Source: an uncultured Latescibacterota bacterium
Lineage (GTDB): Bacteria > Latescibacterota > UBA2968 > UBA8231
Direction: 5' to 3'
Assembly: GCA_951813615.1 (NCBI GenBank)
Contig: OX638377.1
Coordinates: forward strand, 868,001-932,000
DNA: 64,000 nt
This document shows, in pieces, positions 26,711-36,054 of the stretch; the first letter of the stretch is position 1; the number at the start of each line of letters is the position of its first letter. The translations under genes were made by a program, and so were the position numbers. Under the pieces are notes generated by a model that saw only the letters and a list, made by a program, of their open reading frames with translations, did no database searches and was not told where the DNA came from.

Positions 26711-27916
26711 TTATTCCACTTCTACTAGCACTTGGCGTTGGGCCGGGTCAAAGGCAACGAAAGTAGTTCCGTCCTCTAACAGAAAAGTGTCGCTTTTGAA
26801 GGCGGCGCGGTTTGAAGCGCGCGTCAATGGTCGGCCATCCACTCGGACTGAGCGCACCGCTCCATTCGTCAGGCGCAGGGTCAAGTCAGGGGCTTGCACC
26901 GGTAGGTCGAGGCGGATGGTGTTGCCCTCTACTGTGATCTCGGCCATTGCGCGGGCGCAGGCATAGGTGGTGATTTGGCTACAGGTGCGCCATTGGGTGC
27001 GTTCTCCTCTGGGGTCGCGCTCGGCGAGGCGGCTCACCACTTTCTTGAATGCCTTAAATCCGCGCCGGTCTTCATTGTGTAGCCCATAAAATCCCTGCCA
27101 ATGGCTGATGAGCACAGCCGGTTCACCCGCGTCAATGAGCGCCGGTAAGCGGCCGCCCTCCAAGTCGGGCGTGATGTACTTGTCGGCATCGACCTCGCCA
27201 TACCCGGTCCAATTGCCGGTCCAGTCGCCGGTGGAGGCGATGATTTCGCCGGTGGCTTGGCCGGTTTGGCGATCGGGGTACCACACGGGGGTATCTACTG
27301 TATCCTCCTTGGAGACCCGCTGGAAAAAGTAGGGCACTGGGTTGCCCGTGACTTGGCGCACGGCCTCGCCAGCACAGCGGGCATAAAAGGGCAAAGTGCG
27401 GCCGCCGAAACCGCCCGGTGAGGTTACTCCTTGCGGCGTCAGGCCGACAGCGACTAGAATGCGGCACGCTTGGGCGATGTACTCGGTGACCAATTCTTCT
27501 TGGTCTTCGGGCAGCGCGGCCCAATCGTATTGCTCCCAGATTCTAGAGGGGAGCGGCTGCAAGGTCTTGGGATCTAGCACGAACGTGTGGGTGAGCATCT
27601 CGGGCGTGATGTCAAAGGCGGGGACGATGACCTCGCGGCACATGGCCAGCCATTCGTCTTGCTGGGCTTTGCTAAAGAGGGGCAGTCCCTCGTCGATGCG
27701 CCCTAGGGCCGCTGGGCAGGGCACCACTGAGAATTTGCCCCGGACGCCGCTTGCTAGGCACCACTCGGCGAATTCGCGGGTAAAGGACGTAGGATGGACC
27801 ACCGGCACATCCTCCCAGCGCTGGGGACGGCCCTCGGCGATGGTGCGGTCGCGGAGGAAGAAATAGTTGAGGTTGACCAGCACCGTGGAATCGTCGAAGA
27901 TGATGGACAAGGGCAC
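26711..27916 (-). CDS. polysaccharide-deacetylase-like (NodB-fold) protein
   Basis: 401 residues. The N-terminus IIFDDSTVLVNLNYFFLRD has the acidic start of a deacetylase barrel. SFTREFAEWCLASGVRGKFS resembles the strand where NodB enzymes ready the search for high-mannered folds, and PAFDITPEMLTHTFV and SPGGFGGRTLPFYA are later strands. The classical HxxxH zinc pair is not evident, so activity is uncertain. The C-terminal 100 residues form a beta-sandwich-like domain. First gene of the minus-strand operon with the dehydrogenase and serine hydrolase. Confidence 0.5.
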   Translation of the reverse strand: MPLSIIFDDSTVLVNLNYFFLRDRTIAEGRPQRWEDVPVVHPTSFTREFAEWCLASGVRGKFSVVPCPAALGRIDEGLPLFSKAQQDEWLAMCREVIVPAFDITPEMLTHTFVLDPKTLQPLPSRIWEQYDWAALPEDQEELVTEYIAQACRILVAVGLTPQGVTSPGGFGGRTLPFYARCAGEAVRQVTGNPVPYFFQRVSKEDTVDTPVWYPDRQTGQATGEIIASTGDWTGNWTGYGEVDADKYITPDLEGGRLPALIDAGEPAVLISHWQGFYGLHNEDRRGFKAFKKVVSRLAERDPRGERTQWRTCSQITTYACARAMAEITVEGNTIRLDLPVQAPDLTLRLTNGAVRSVRVDGRPLTRASNRAAFKSDTFLLEDGTTFVAFDPAQRQVLVEVE

Positions 27917-27996
27917 TCGATCGAGGGCGTGGCGGACGATTTCAGCGAACAGGGGACACCTCCTTTTTTATGCCAATCTGCCATTCGGCGTCTAAT

Positions 27997-28374
27997 ATAC
28001 TATGCTGTCTTGCCGTGACAAAAACTGCACCCAGTGGGACAAAGCCGCCTTGTACCGGCTGGAGTTGACCCTTGATCTGCTAGGTGGAGGATACGACCGG
28101 TGACCAGTCGCCGTCGCGTTGCCGTGCGCATGGCCGGTGCGGCCCTGCTGCTCAGTGGCTTGGCCTTCAATCCGCTGGCTCTCGCATACTATGCTGTCTT
28201 GCCGTGACAAAAACTGCACCCAGTGGGACAAAGCCGCCTTGTACCGGCTGGAGTTGACCCTTGATCTGCTAGGCGGAGGATACGACCGGTGACCAGTCGC
28301 CGTCGCGTTGCCGTGCGCATGGCCGGTGCGGCCCTGCTGCTCAGTGGCTTGGCCTTCAATCCGCTGGCTCTCGC
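27997..28374. repeat. 189-bp tandem duplication of a promoter and gene start
   Basis: Two copies, 27997-28185 and 28186-28374, differ at a single base (T at 28085, C at 28274). Each holds the untranslated leader, the ribosome site (GGAGG), a GTG start and the first 28 or so codons of the downstream VCBS gene. The unit is 63 codons long. In copy 1 the frame starting at GTG 28100 reads MTSRRRVAVRMAGAALLLSG, runs into the copy 2 leader and stops after about 35 residues. Copy 2 leads into the full gene. The duplication is recent, judged by near identity. Confidence 0.95.
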
Positions 28375-30943
28375 CCATTTTTTCCCAACGCATCCGCTTG
28401 ATACCGAGGGTATCATCGTCCTTCAGATCGTCTTGCTCTTTGGCGGCGGTTGGCTCGTTTGGCAATGTCCCCGGCTGCCACTGATTCCCATTGTGCTCGT
28501 CGCTTTCGCCTTTGGTTCGCTTGCCGCTTTCGGAGGATACGGGACGGTCCGTTCATTGCAAAAGGTGCAGGAACACAACCGGCTCTTGGCGACGATTGAT
28601 CGCAGCGAAGCGGTGCAGCAGCATCTGGGTGGAGAGGCTCTGCCGCTGCTTGCCTTGGGGATGTATCAAGGGCAACTGCCCGCCGCACCGGCTCGCGCGC
28701 TTTTTGCCGCTACGGTTGATGTTGTGGACGTAGCGCAGACCTCAGAGGCGACCGAAGTCGTCCCGGCGCTAGGGATTAAACGCCAGCGTTGGAGGATCGC
28801 ACCCGCTGAGCAGTTCCGTGGTTCAGACATTCAACTGTGGAATCCGCTCTTGGTTGCGGTACATTTCTTCGACTATGCGGCCTTCCACATTGAGACCGGG
28901 CATTTTCTCGACGCGGAAGAGACGATCTATCAAGCCCGTTTGCGCTTTGACGCCTCGGCGCAGACAGAAGATGGGGAGCGTGCGCAAATACTGGCTCGGT
29001 TGGTGCTTGAGTGGCAGCGGCAGGAAGATGCTACTTGGCGAATTCGGCGCTGGGAGACCGAATCGATGGAGATGCTCACGCGGGAGCACGCGCTGTTTGC
29101 CGAAGTCCTCGACGAAGCGCTTCCGCGCGACGAGGACCGCGCCCGGGCTAGGTTTTCGCGCCACGCCGAACTGGTGCGTCAGTCGTTTAGCGACTCCGCG
29201 TTTGTCGCGCCGCACCGCTATTTCACCCGTCAAGCATTTGATCGCCATCCCGGCATCAGCGTCGTGGATATCGACGCCGATGGGTACGACGACCTGTACA
29301 TTGCCGTGCGCCGGGGTCGAAACATGCTGTTGCACAATGGCGGCGACGGCACGTTTACCGAGCGCGCAGCCCAATACGGCCTCGATGTGGAGAATCACTC
29401 CGCAGCTGCGCTCTTCGCTGACTTTGACAACGATGGCGACCCGGATGTATTCCTCGGCCGTACGCTTGCGCCGAGCCTTTACTTGGTCAACGAGAATGGT
29501 CGCTTCGTCTCCCGCGACTTGGGTGATGGCGTCTTGCCGTTTCTCGTGGCCTCGATTTCAGCGACCGATTACGACGGCGACGGTCTGCTCGACGTGTACT
29601 TCTCCACGTATGCCGCGCGAATGTTGCTCGAAGCGGTCTCCACCGCGTCTCATGCAGGCGCGCTGTTGGCCGACTTCCTGCCTGCGGACCTCGCCCGCGT
29701 ACTCTACGACCTGAGTCGAGACCGCATCGGCCACCTCATCTACGACGCGCCGGGGCCGCCTAATGTCCTGCTGCGCAACCTTGGCGACGGTCGCTTTGAG
29801 CCAACGCCAACCGCCGCGGTGTGGCGCAATACCTTACAGGCGACTTGGGCCGACTACGATCGCGACGGCGATCCGGATCTCTACCTCGCCAACGACTTTG
29901 CCGCCAACAACTTGCTCCGCAATGACGGCGGGCCCCTCGTCGATGTCACTGCGGAGAGCGGGGCTGAGGATCCGGGCTTTGGCATGGGTGCGAGCTGGGC
30001 CGACTACGACGGGGATGGCCGCCAAGATTTGTACGTGACCAACATGCACAGCAGTGCTGGTCGCCGTATCACGGAAGCTGCCGGGCTGGCTGGCGCGACA
30101 TTTGCCCCTTTGGCCCGGGGCAACTCCCTCCTGCGGAACGGCAGTGAGGGTTTCACTCTCGTTGCTGACTCGCCGGTGGAGGATGGCGGCTGGGGTTGGG
30201 GCGGCCAGTTTTTGGACTTTGACAACGACGGCTACCTCGACATCTACGCTCTGAGCGGCTACTACACCCCGCCGTCCGAAGTCGCTCTTCCCGAGGATAC
30301 CTGAAGTCTGTTTTGGCGCACGGTCGTGCGCCATGGCCGGACGGATGGGGCGTACAACGTGGGTGCACGGCTCGATGCTGGGGCCTCGCTTAGCGGATAC
30401 CAGCGCAACCGCCTATTTCTCAATGTAGAAGGCCGGGACTTCCTCGACGTGTCGGGTTTGTCGGCGGCGGATTCGCCTGCGGATGGCCGCGTCTTCGCTA
30501 CCTTGGACTTTGACCGCGATGGCCGCATTGATTTAGCCGTTGTCAATGCCAACGAGCCGCTCTGCGAATTGTTTGCCAACCGCAGCAAGGCGGGGCACAT
30601 TCTCGCGTTGCGGTTTGTGGGGGGTAACGACCGCGATGAGATTTCGCGCGAATGGAGCGTGCGCGATGGGTATGGCGTGCAAGTGGAAGTGGATGTCGGC
30701 GGGAGGACGCTATTGCGCGAGCACCGGGCTGGCGAGGGCTTTTCGGCCCAGAACAGCGCGATCTTGATCGTCGGCTTAGGCGCACATCAACGAGCGGATG
30801 CCGTGCGCGTGCGCTGGCCTTCGGGACGTACCCAGCGCGCAACTGATGTGGCGGCCGGTTCGCTGTTGACTGTGTACGAAAACCCTCGGCATTCGCCTAC
30901 GGGGGCGGCGTTTGTGGTGGTGCCGTACCGTAGCACGCCGTAA
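28289..30943 (+). pseudogene. CRTAC1-like VCBS/ASPIC protein with N-terminal membrane helices, interrupted by in-frame TGA
   Basis: One frame runs from GTG 28289 to the stop at 30943, about 884 residues, broken only by TGA at 30302-30304. The text on both sides is continuous family sequence (SEVALPEDT, then SLFWRTVVRHG). The N-terminus has three hydrophobic segments (near 10-30, 43-58 and 64-83). A helical region follows, then VCBS repeats (VDIDADGYDDLYIAV, DFDNDGDPDVFLG, DYDRDGDPDLYLAN) and a C-terminal ASPIC/UnbV domain (VRWPSGRTQRATDV). As written the product ends before the ASPIC domain. The upstream start region is tandemly duplicated. Real nonsense mutation and base-call error are both possible. 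Confidence 0.75.
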
Positions 30944-31009
30944 TTTCATGACGCTCGACGGGAATACGGCTGCCATTGCAGGCCCGCCTAACTTCAAGAG
31001 GTATAAAAA

Positions 31010-31735
31010 ATGGTCGTTAATGTTGCTCATCGGGGTGCGTCGGGAAACTATCCCGAAAATACGTTGATCGCCTTTCAGAAGGCGTTGGAAATTGGCGTTG
31101 ATGAGATTGAACTAGATCTCCACATGACAAAGGACGACCATCTAATTGTCATGCACGACTCAACCGTAGATCGAACGACAGATGGCACGGGCGCGATTGC
31201 CGAACTCACACTAGCTGAAATCAAAGCCCTCGACGCCGGAAGCGTGTTTGGTGAACAGTTTCGGGGTGAGCGCGTGCCAACATGGGAGGAAGTATTAGAC
31301 CTCGTACAAGGGAAGGTTAGACTCAATGTTCACCTCAAAGAAGGGGGCAATCCAGACGGTCACTATGAACGCAAGGTTGCACAGGCATTGCGCGAGTTTC
31401 AGATGGTAGAGGCTTCTATTTTGACATGTAGCGATGAAAGCGTTGGAATTTTTGCCGAGATTGACTCGCGGATTGAGTGCCGGATCTTTCGCGCGAATCG
31501 CACCCCAGAGGAATACATCCAAAAATCGGTAGAGATGGGACTGCGGACGATGCAGCCGGGGCGGGACATCACGACTCGGGAGTTCGTCCAAAAGGCACAT
31601 GCGGCAGGACGAGAGGTACACGTCTTCTATGCGGATACTCCAGAAGATATGCGAGCTTACATCGAGATTGGCGTCGATGGGATTTTGACAAACTATCCGG
31701 AACGACTGAAGGCGATTCTCACAGAAGTTGAGTAG
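31010..31735 (+). CDS. glycerophosphodiester phosphodiesterase
   Basis: 241 residues, full length for the bacterial GDPD/UgpQ family. The catalytic His-Arg pair is in VAHRGASGNYPENT. Metal ligands lie in DEIELDLHMTKDDHLIVMHD, with the following DRTTDGTG. Later barrel strands VRLNVHLKEGG and VDGILTNYPERL complete the TIM barrel. It hydrolyses glycerophosphodiesters to glycerol 3-phosphate and an alcohol. There is no signal peptide, so it is cytoplasmic. It is monocistronic and convergent with the serine hydrolase gene at 31764-33152. Codon use is somewhat less GC-rich than its neighbours. Confidence 0.88.
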   Translation: MVVNVAHRGASGNYPENTLIAFQKALEIGVDEIELDLHMTKDDHLIVMHDSTVDRTTDGTGAIAELTLAEIKALDAGSVFGEQFRGERVPTWEEVLDLVQGKVRLNVHLKEGGNPDGHYERKVAQALREFQMVEASILTCSDESVGIFAEIDSRIECRIFRANRTPEEYIQKSVEMGLRTMQPGRDITTREFVQKAHAAGREVHVFYADTPEDMRAYIEIGVDGILTNYPERLKAILTEVE

Positions 31736-31763
31736 AGAGATAGGTCAGGTCGGGGCCGCCTCG

Positions 31764-33152
31764 TCACACCAACTTTTTGAACACAAAAGCTCCCAACTCG
31801 TAGCTAATTACGCAATCATCGTCGTCAAACTTAAAGAGGGCAATTTCTCCGGCTGCACGACCACCACGAACGAGCCATTCCTCTTCCTTATCTGTCGGTT
31901 CGAGGACTGCCGGGGCATGTAGGGAATACGCAGACCCACCGTGCGCCGCAAGCCGCAGGCTGCCTTCACGCACCTCAATGTTCACATCAATGCCCGGCTC
32001 GGCGCGATAATAACCGACAAAACGCCGCAATGCCCCTGGTGTTGGTTCTAGAGCTGGCTGCTCTGGTACAAGCGGCACCGCTTCGTCGGCATTCAGGACC
32101 ATTTCAAGTACTTCCTGTGCAATCTCAAGACCGCCGTGCGGGGGCCAGATGTTGATGAGAACAACCACGCCGGTTTTCCGCGGAACGTTGAACCATACCT
32201 GTGTGCCAAAGCCGTGAATCCCACCGCCGTGATTGTGATAGACATGGTCGCCGATGCGGGTTGCGCGCCAGCCTAGACATTGCCCCGCCGACCAGTCCGG
32301 CTCGACGTATTGCGGTTGTTGAATCTCCACCAGTGTTGATCCCTTGAGTACCTGTGCCCCGCGGCGATCTCCGCCGTCGGTTTGGAATTGGAACGACACC
32401 CACTTTGCCAAGTCGCCAACGGTGGAATGCAGTTGACCCGCCGCTGAAATCCCGTTTAGGTGGGCGTAAGGTGAGCGTTCAGGGCGATCTTGGTAGGGCG
32501 TCGGGTTATAACCGACAAAGAAGTGAGGCCGCAATTCGTCCGTGAGATCGAAGACCGTGGACGCTAGGCCGAGCGGCTCAATAATATGGGCGTGGACGTA
32601 TTCGATGTAGGGCGTGCCGGTGACCCTGTACACCACCTCGCCGAGTAAGCCAAATGCAAGGTTTGAGTATTTGAAAGCGGAGTCCTGCGGGATGACAATC
32701 CCCGTCTCCGGCAGTTTGCCAAGCATCTCCTCGCGGCTTGGGAAGTCGAGCTCATGCCAACCGTGCGTCGGCGACTCGGTGACCAAGCCGGAGCGGTGTG
32801 TCAACAATCGTCGGAGCGTCACGTCTTCAACATCGCCGCGGATAGGGCGAGCTGAAGCAAATTCGGGGATGTGCTGTGATAGTGGATCGTCCAACTTGAG
32901 TTGTCCCGCATCCCGCAACTGCATGATCGCAGTTGTCGTGAACGTCTTGGTCACTGAAGCGATGCGGGCAATCGTGCTTGCAGTAGGTTTTTTATCCGAA
33001 TCGAGATCCGCTGCACCGAACCCGCCGCACCAAGCGAGTTCGCGATCGCGGATAATGCCGAGTGCCATACCGGGAAGTCGATACTTGGCAACCGTTGTTG
33101 CTGCCAAGCGTTCGACGGCTGGTACCAAGGTTTGGAGAACACAATCTGCCAT
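31764..33152 (-). CDS. serine hydrolase, class C beta-lactamase-like
   Basis: 462 residues. The SxxK motif is IASVTKTF (Ser66, Lys69) and the Tyr motif is FKYSNLAFGLLG (near 157). HNHGGGIHGFGTQVWF near 295 can supply the third, His-Gly-type motif. The first 340 residues form the beta-lactamase/DD-peptidase fold. The last 110 are a beta-barrel-like domain (DUF3471-like in position), seen in many such esterases. No signal peptide is visible. The function is probably an esterase or peptidase rather than antibiotic resistance. Confidence 0.8.
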   Translation of the reverse strand: MADCVLQTLVPAVERLAATTVAKYRLPGMALGIIRDRELAWCGGFGAADLDSDKKPTASTIARIASVTKTFTTTAIMQLRDAGQLKLDDPLSQHIPEFASARPIRGDVEDVTLRRLLTHRSGLVTESPTHGWHELDFPSREEMLGKLPETGIVIPQDSAFKYSNLAFGLLGEVVYRVTGTPYIEYVHAHIIEPLGLASTVFDLTDELRPHFFVGYNPTPYQDRPERSPYAHLNGISAAGQLHSTVGDLAKWVSFQFQTDGGDRRGAQVLKGSTLVEIQQPQYVEPDWSAGQCLGWRATRIGDHVYHNHGGGIHGFGTQVWFNVPRKTGVVVLINIWPPHGGLEIAQEVLEMVLNADEAVPLVPEQPALEPTPGALRRFVGYYRAEPGIDVNIEVREGSLRLAAHGGSAYSLHAPAVLEPTDKEEEWLVRGGRAAGEIALFKFDDDDCVISYELGAFVFKKLV

Positions 33153-33242
33153 TTGTAATTGTAATCTTCCTATTCCGTTGGCTGAGGTTTGGGTCCCGCC
33201 AAAACCACTTCCGGGTTTACACCGACAAGGTTGCTCCTGGCG

Positions 33243-33563
33243 CTAGTCGAGGTGGAAGACCTCTTCTAGTTCGATTAGCGCGTCTTTGGGGCCACCCTCC
33301 GGTATCTCGACCAACCCCTCATTGGCCGCGCCCCAACGCTGCACGACCTCTTCTGAGAGAAAGCCATCGAGAGCGGTGGCAAAATCCGTGTCGGTTTCAA
33401 AGTAGCCGAAGACGAGCCCGTCTTCGTTCATAAAAAGCGAGTAGCGATGCCAGCCGTGGCGCGTGATGGCCGCGCAGACTTCGGGCCACACTTGGCGGTG
33501 CGCTTCCTTGTACTCGGCGATTCGATCCTTTTTAACCTGCATCTGAAAACCAACTCGTCGCAT
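33243..33563 (-). CDS. rhaM: L-rhamnose mutarotase
   Basis: 106 residues, the normal RhaM length, from ATG 33563 with GAGGAG in front. The fold is a dimeric alpha/beta ferredoxin-like barrel: VGFQMQVKKDRIAEYKEAHR carries the expected Tyr18 and His22, and RYSLFMNEDGLVFGYFETD the central strands. It interconverts alpha and beta anomers of L-rhamnose. The first five codons are duplicated at 34222-34238, right after the AllA-like gene, showing that rhaM originally followed that gene directly and was separated by the Uma2 cassette. Confidence 0.85.
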   Translation of the reverse strand: MRRVGFQMQVKKDRIAEYKEAHRQVWPEVCAAITRHGWHRYSLFMNEDGLVFGYFETDTDFATALDGFLSEEVVQRWGAANEGLVEIPEGGPKDALIELEEVFHLD

Positions 33564-33566
33564 TTG
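33549..33566. repeat. 18-bp direct repeat flanking Uma2 cassette, copy 1
   Basis: The sequence ACCAACTCGTCGCATTTG here is identical to 34221-34238, 672 bases away. This copy contains the start codon and first codons of intact rhaM on the minus strand. It looks like a target duplication or recombination footprint around the Uma2 gene. Confidence 0.85.
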
Positions 33567-33576
33567 ATTAAGCTCC

Positions 33577-34155
33577 TCACTCGGCCCAGATATGGTCCAG
33601 TTCCAACGCAAACTTCGGCAGCACTGGCTCGCCAGAAACAGCGCTCATGCCGATCAACGATTCCACAGGCTGTCCGTGGCGATACACTTCCACCTGCTGT
33701 TCCGACGGGTCAATCAACCAGCCCAATCGCGCTCCACACGCCGCGTACTCGCGCATCTTCTCCTGCACTGCATAGAGGGAGTCGCTCTCCGAGCGCAGCT
33801 CGACGACAAAGTCGGGACATAGCGGCAAAAAATGCCGGCGCTCCTCAGCACTCAAGCCTGCCAAGCGCCTCTTCTCCACCCAAGCCGCATCGGGTGAGCG
33901 CACAGTGCCGTTGGGCAGGCGAAAGCCGCCGGAAGAATCAAATAAAACCCCGCTCCCATCTCGCCTAGCCCATACCCCCAATTGCACAATTATCTCGGCG
34001 TTGCGCCGACTGGTATCTCCTCCGGTAGGCGGCATGATAACTATATCTCCGTCGGCGTTGCGCTCTAAGCGCATGTCTGGATTGTTCTGGCAGAGGGCAT
34101 AGAAATGCTCGTCATCCATATCGACGACGTCTTCCATGCGTAGTACCATTTCCAT
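33577..34155 (-). CDS. Uma2 family (DUF820) putative restriction-endonuclease-fold protein
   Basis: 192 residues with the Uma2 signature: RNAEIIVQLGVWARRDGSG near 50, SPDAAWVEKRRLAG near 88, FLPLCPDFVVELRSESDSL near 108 and EYAACGARLGWLIDPSEQQV near 133. The core is a PD-(D/E)xK fold with the acidic pair in DFVVELRS. Its role is unknown; the family is highly expanded in cyanobacteria and other genomes and often sits as a mobile-like single gene. Here the gene, with its leader, is flanked by an 18-bp direct repeat and separates rhaM from its ancestral operon. Confidence 0.85.
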   Translation of the reverse strand: MEMVLRMEDVVDMDDEHFYALCQNNPDMRLERNADGDIVIMPPTGGDTSRRNAEIIVQLGVWARRDGSGVLFDSSGGFRLPNGTVRSPDAAWVEKRRLAGLSAEERRHFLPLCPDFVVELRSESDSLYAVQEKMREYAACGARLGWLIDPSEQQVEVYRHGQPVESLIGMSAVSGEPVLPKFALELDHIWAE

Positions 34156-34220
34156 CGTCGTGCTCCTTTTTTGTACGCAGCCGTGTATTTATGCCATAAT
34201 TTACACCAAATGCGGACTTT

Positions 34221-34238
34221 ACCAACTCGTCGCATTTG
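34221..34238. repeat. 18-bp direct repeat flanking Uma2 cassette, copy 2 (rhaM start remnant)
   Basis: On the minus strand this copy reads ATG CGA CGA GTT GGT, the first five codons of rhaM. It begins 4 bases after the stop codon of the AllA-like gene, the spacing expected for an operon partner. The frame then runs into unrelated sequence, so it is a dead copy of the rhaM start. Confidence 0.85.
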
Positions 34239-34239
34239 C

Positions 34240-34782
34240 TCAAACCCCTTTGAAATTGTCCATGTCCGGCACAATGGACTGTCCGCGCTCTAGGTCGAAG
34301 TCGATCTCCACGGAGTGCGCTTGGTAATCTTGGTCGCCGCGGGTGGTCTGATACACGTCGTGGCCCTCGACGCAGATGGGCATGGTGTGCCACACCCCGA
34401 GGTGCAAACAGACGCCTATATCGCCCGCCGAGTAAAAAGCGCGCAACTCCTCGGCTTGGATGTCGGCTTGGATTGCTCCAACGAGAAACACGCTCGGCGA
34501 GTGCAAGCTGGGGTAAAACGACTGGCCAGCGTCCGTGTGAAAGGCAAAATGGGCGCGCTCCAGCCCCTCGGAGATGGGCACGCGTTGCGGATGGGATGCG
34601 TACCAGCCGGGGCCATCTTTGGGCTCGGGTCCTGGCGTGGCGAGGACCGGGTACGCGTTGGTGGCATAGCCGCCTTTGACCTTGTCCGGCTTGCGCTCCT
34701 CAAAGGTGCGAATTACGTGTCCAAAAGGGGCAAATGTCTCGGGTACGAGCGGTTCGACCGGGATTTTGACGAGGTTCCACAT
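34240..34782 (-). CDS. ureidoglycolate lyase (AllA)-like cupin protein, copy 1
   Basis: 180 residues with the AllA/cupin pattern: PVEPLVPETFAPFGHVIRTF at the start, AHFAFHTDAGQSFYPSLH in the middle, and GDIGVCLHLGVWHTMPICVE near 125. The last is the conserved His-bearing turn, where the family uses a metal-binding cupin. AllA releases urea or ammonia from ureidoglycolate in purine catabolism. No other allantoin genes are near, so the real substrate may differ. It lies third in a minus-strand run (AllA copy 2, oxidoreductase, this gene), the two paralogs flanking the oxidoreductase. Confidence 0.7.
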   Translation of the reverse strand: MWNLVKIPVEPLVPETFAPFGHVIRTFEERKPDKVKGGYATNAYPVLATPGPEPKDGPGWYASHPQRVPISEGLERAHFAFHTDAGQSFYPSLHSPSVFLVGAIQADIQAEELRAFYSAGDIGVCLHLGVWHTMPICVEGHDVYQTTRGDQDYQAHSVEIDFDLERGQSIVPDMDNFKGV

Positions 34783-34806
34783 GGCAATCTCCTCTCGTTG
34801 GCGTGG

Positions 34807-36051
34807 TTAGTCGATGCCCAGGGCGGCGTCTATCTCCGCTTGATAGGCGTATGATTGGCAGGATTCGACCGCGCTGAGCGCCACCGGGCCGCCGGCGCGC
34901 CACGACTCAAACACCGCGTAGAGCGCGGCCACGTCCTTCAGGCCGCAGCGGCCATCCACTTCGACGGTGCGCTGGCCGCGCACGGCCTCCGCCATTTCGT
35001 GCAGCTCGTACGCGATCAGTTTGAGATCGACGAGCGGATCGCCGGCCGAGACGCCGCTCGGAAAGAGGTGGCGAGTCAGTGGGTCAAATGACAGTTCCGC
35101 GCCCTCGGCAGACGCGAGGATGTCCTCTTGACTGAGGGGCGCGGCATCACGCCTCGCCAGCGTTATGCGTCCTCCGCGCACGCCAAAGCCGTCAATGCTG
35201 CCGTCGGTGCCCATGATTAGCTCGCGGTGCGCGCCCGCGTGGCCGGCGATTCCGACGATCCAGTTCAGGGTCGCGCCGTTCTCCATTCTGAAGATCGCTT
35301 GGGTCGTGTCCTCGGCCGCGGCGGGTATGCGCTCGGGCATGGCTGCGAAGCGCTTTTTGTAGAATTCGTAGTCCATGGACATGGATGCCGATTTTTGCCG
35401 CTCCGGCTCCACCATCCGCGCATCGGCATAGACCTCGGCAAAATCCCCCAATTGGTAGCGGATCATGTGGGTGAAATGCACGGCCATATCGAGGATAAAG
35501 CCGCCCAACTCTCGGCGGTGCCGCCAGGGGGTGATAAAAATGGAATTGCCCGCGCCCAGCGAGTGGTACATCCCCATATAGGGCGTGCCGATGGCACCGG
35601 AGTCGATCAAGTGGCGCACGATGCGGGCCGAAGGGTCGCGGCGGAAATTTTCAGCCACGGAGACAATTCGCTCGTTGCGCGCGGCTGCGTCGAGTATCCG
35701 CTGGCAGGCTCGCACCGTGATGGCCAGCGGCTTTTCGACCAGAACGTGCAAGCCCAAGTCGAGGGCTTCGCAGACGACGGTGTGATGCACCGAAGGATCG
35801 GTCACCACGTCCACGGCCTCCAGGTCCGGCACCTGCTGGACCATCGCCTCCATACTGGTGCAGACCTTGGGGCGGACACCGAGGAGTTTCTCGGCTTCGG
35901 CGGCGGCCATCTCGGCGTTTGCCGCGCTGATGTCGCAGACCGCGCTCAGTTCGACTGCGTCGAAGGGGGAATCGGCTAGCTGCTTGAGGCCGTGCAGATG
36001 GCGGGTGCCCATGCCGCCGCAGCCGACGAGGGCTAGGCGCATCTTGTCCAT
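34807..36051 (-). CDS. Gfo/Idh/MocA family oxidoreductase
   Basis: 414 residues. The N-terminal NAD(P)-binding fold has ALVGCGGMGTRHLHGL and the family hallmark VLVEKPLAITVRACQRIL (near 100). The C-terminal domain has HFTHMIRYQLGDFAEV and a His-containing helix. The family oxidises or reduces sugars, inositols and their derivatives. Its start lies 3 bases after the stop of AllA-like copy 2, so translation is coupled. Placement between two AllA-like genes suggests action on a hydroxy- or keto-acid sugar derivative, an inference. Confidence 0.8.
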   Translation of the reverse strand: MDKMRLALVGCGGMGTRHLHGLKQLADSPFDAVELSAVCDISAANAEMAAAEAEKLLGVRPKVCTSMEAMVQQVPDLEAVDVVTDPSVHHTVVCEALDLGLHVLVEKPLAITVRACQRILDAAARNERIVSVAENFRRDPSARIVRHLIDSGAIGTPYMGMYHSLGAGNSIFITPWRHRRELGGFILDMAVHFTHMIRYQLGDFAEVYADARMVEPERQKSASMSMDYEFYKKRFAAMPERIPAAAEDTTQAIFRMENGATLNWIVGIAGHAGAHRELIMGTDGSIDGFGVRGGRITLARRDAAPLSQEDILASAEGAELSFDPLTRHLFPSGVSAGDPLVDLKLIAYELHEMAEAVRGQRTVEVDGRCGLKDVAALYAVFESWRAGGPVALSAVESCQSYAYQAEIDAALGID

Positions 36052-36054
36052 CGG

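Noticed and set aside
27992..28465. Minus-strand frame with a perfect internal protein repeat (RIEGQATEQQGRTGHA and onward)
   Set aside because: It is the antisense of the 189-bp tandem duplication, so the repeat arises from DNA duplication. The plus strand holds the true start of the VCBS gene.
30302..30304. Selenocysteine or programmed readthrough at the TGA
   Set aside because: No SECIS-like hairpin was identified and VCBS/ASPIC proteins are not known selenoproteins; a mutation or base error is simpler.
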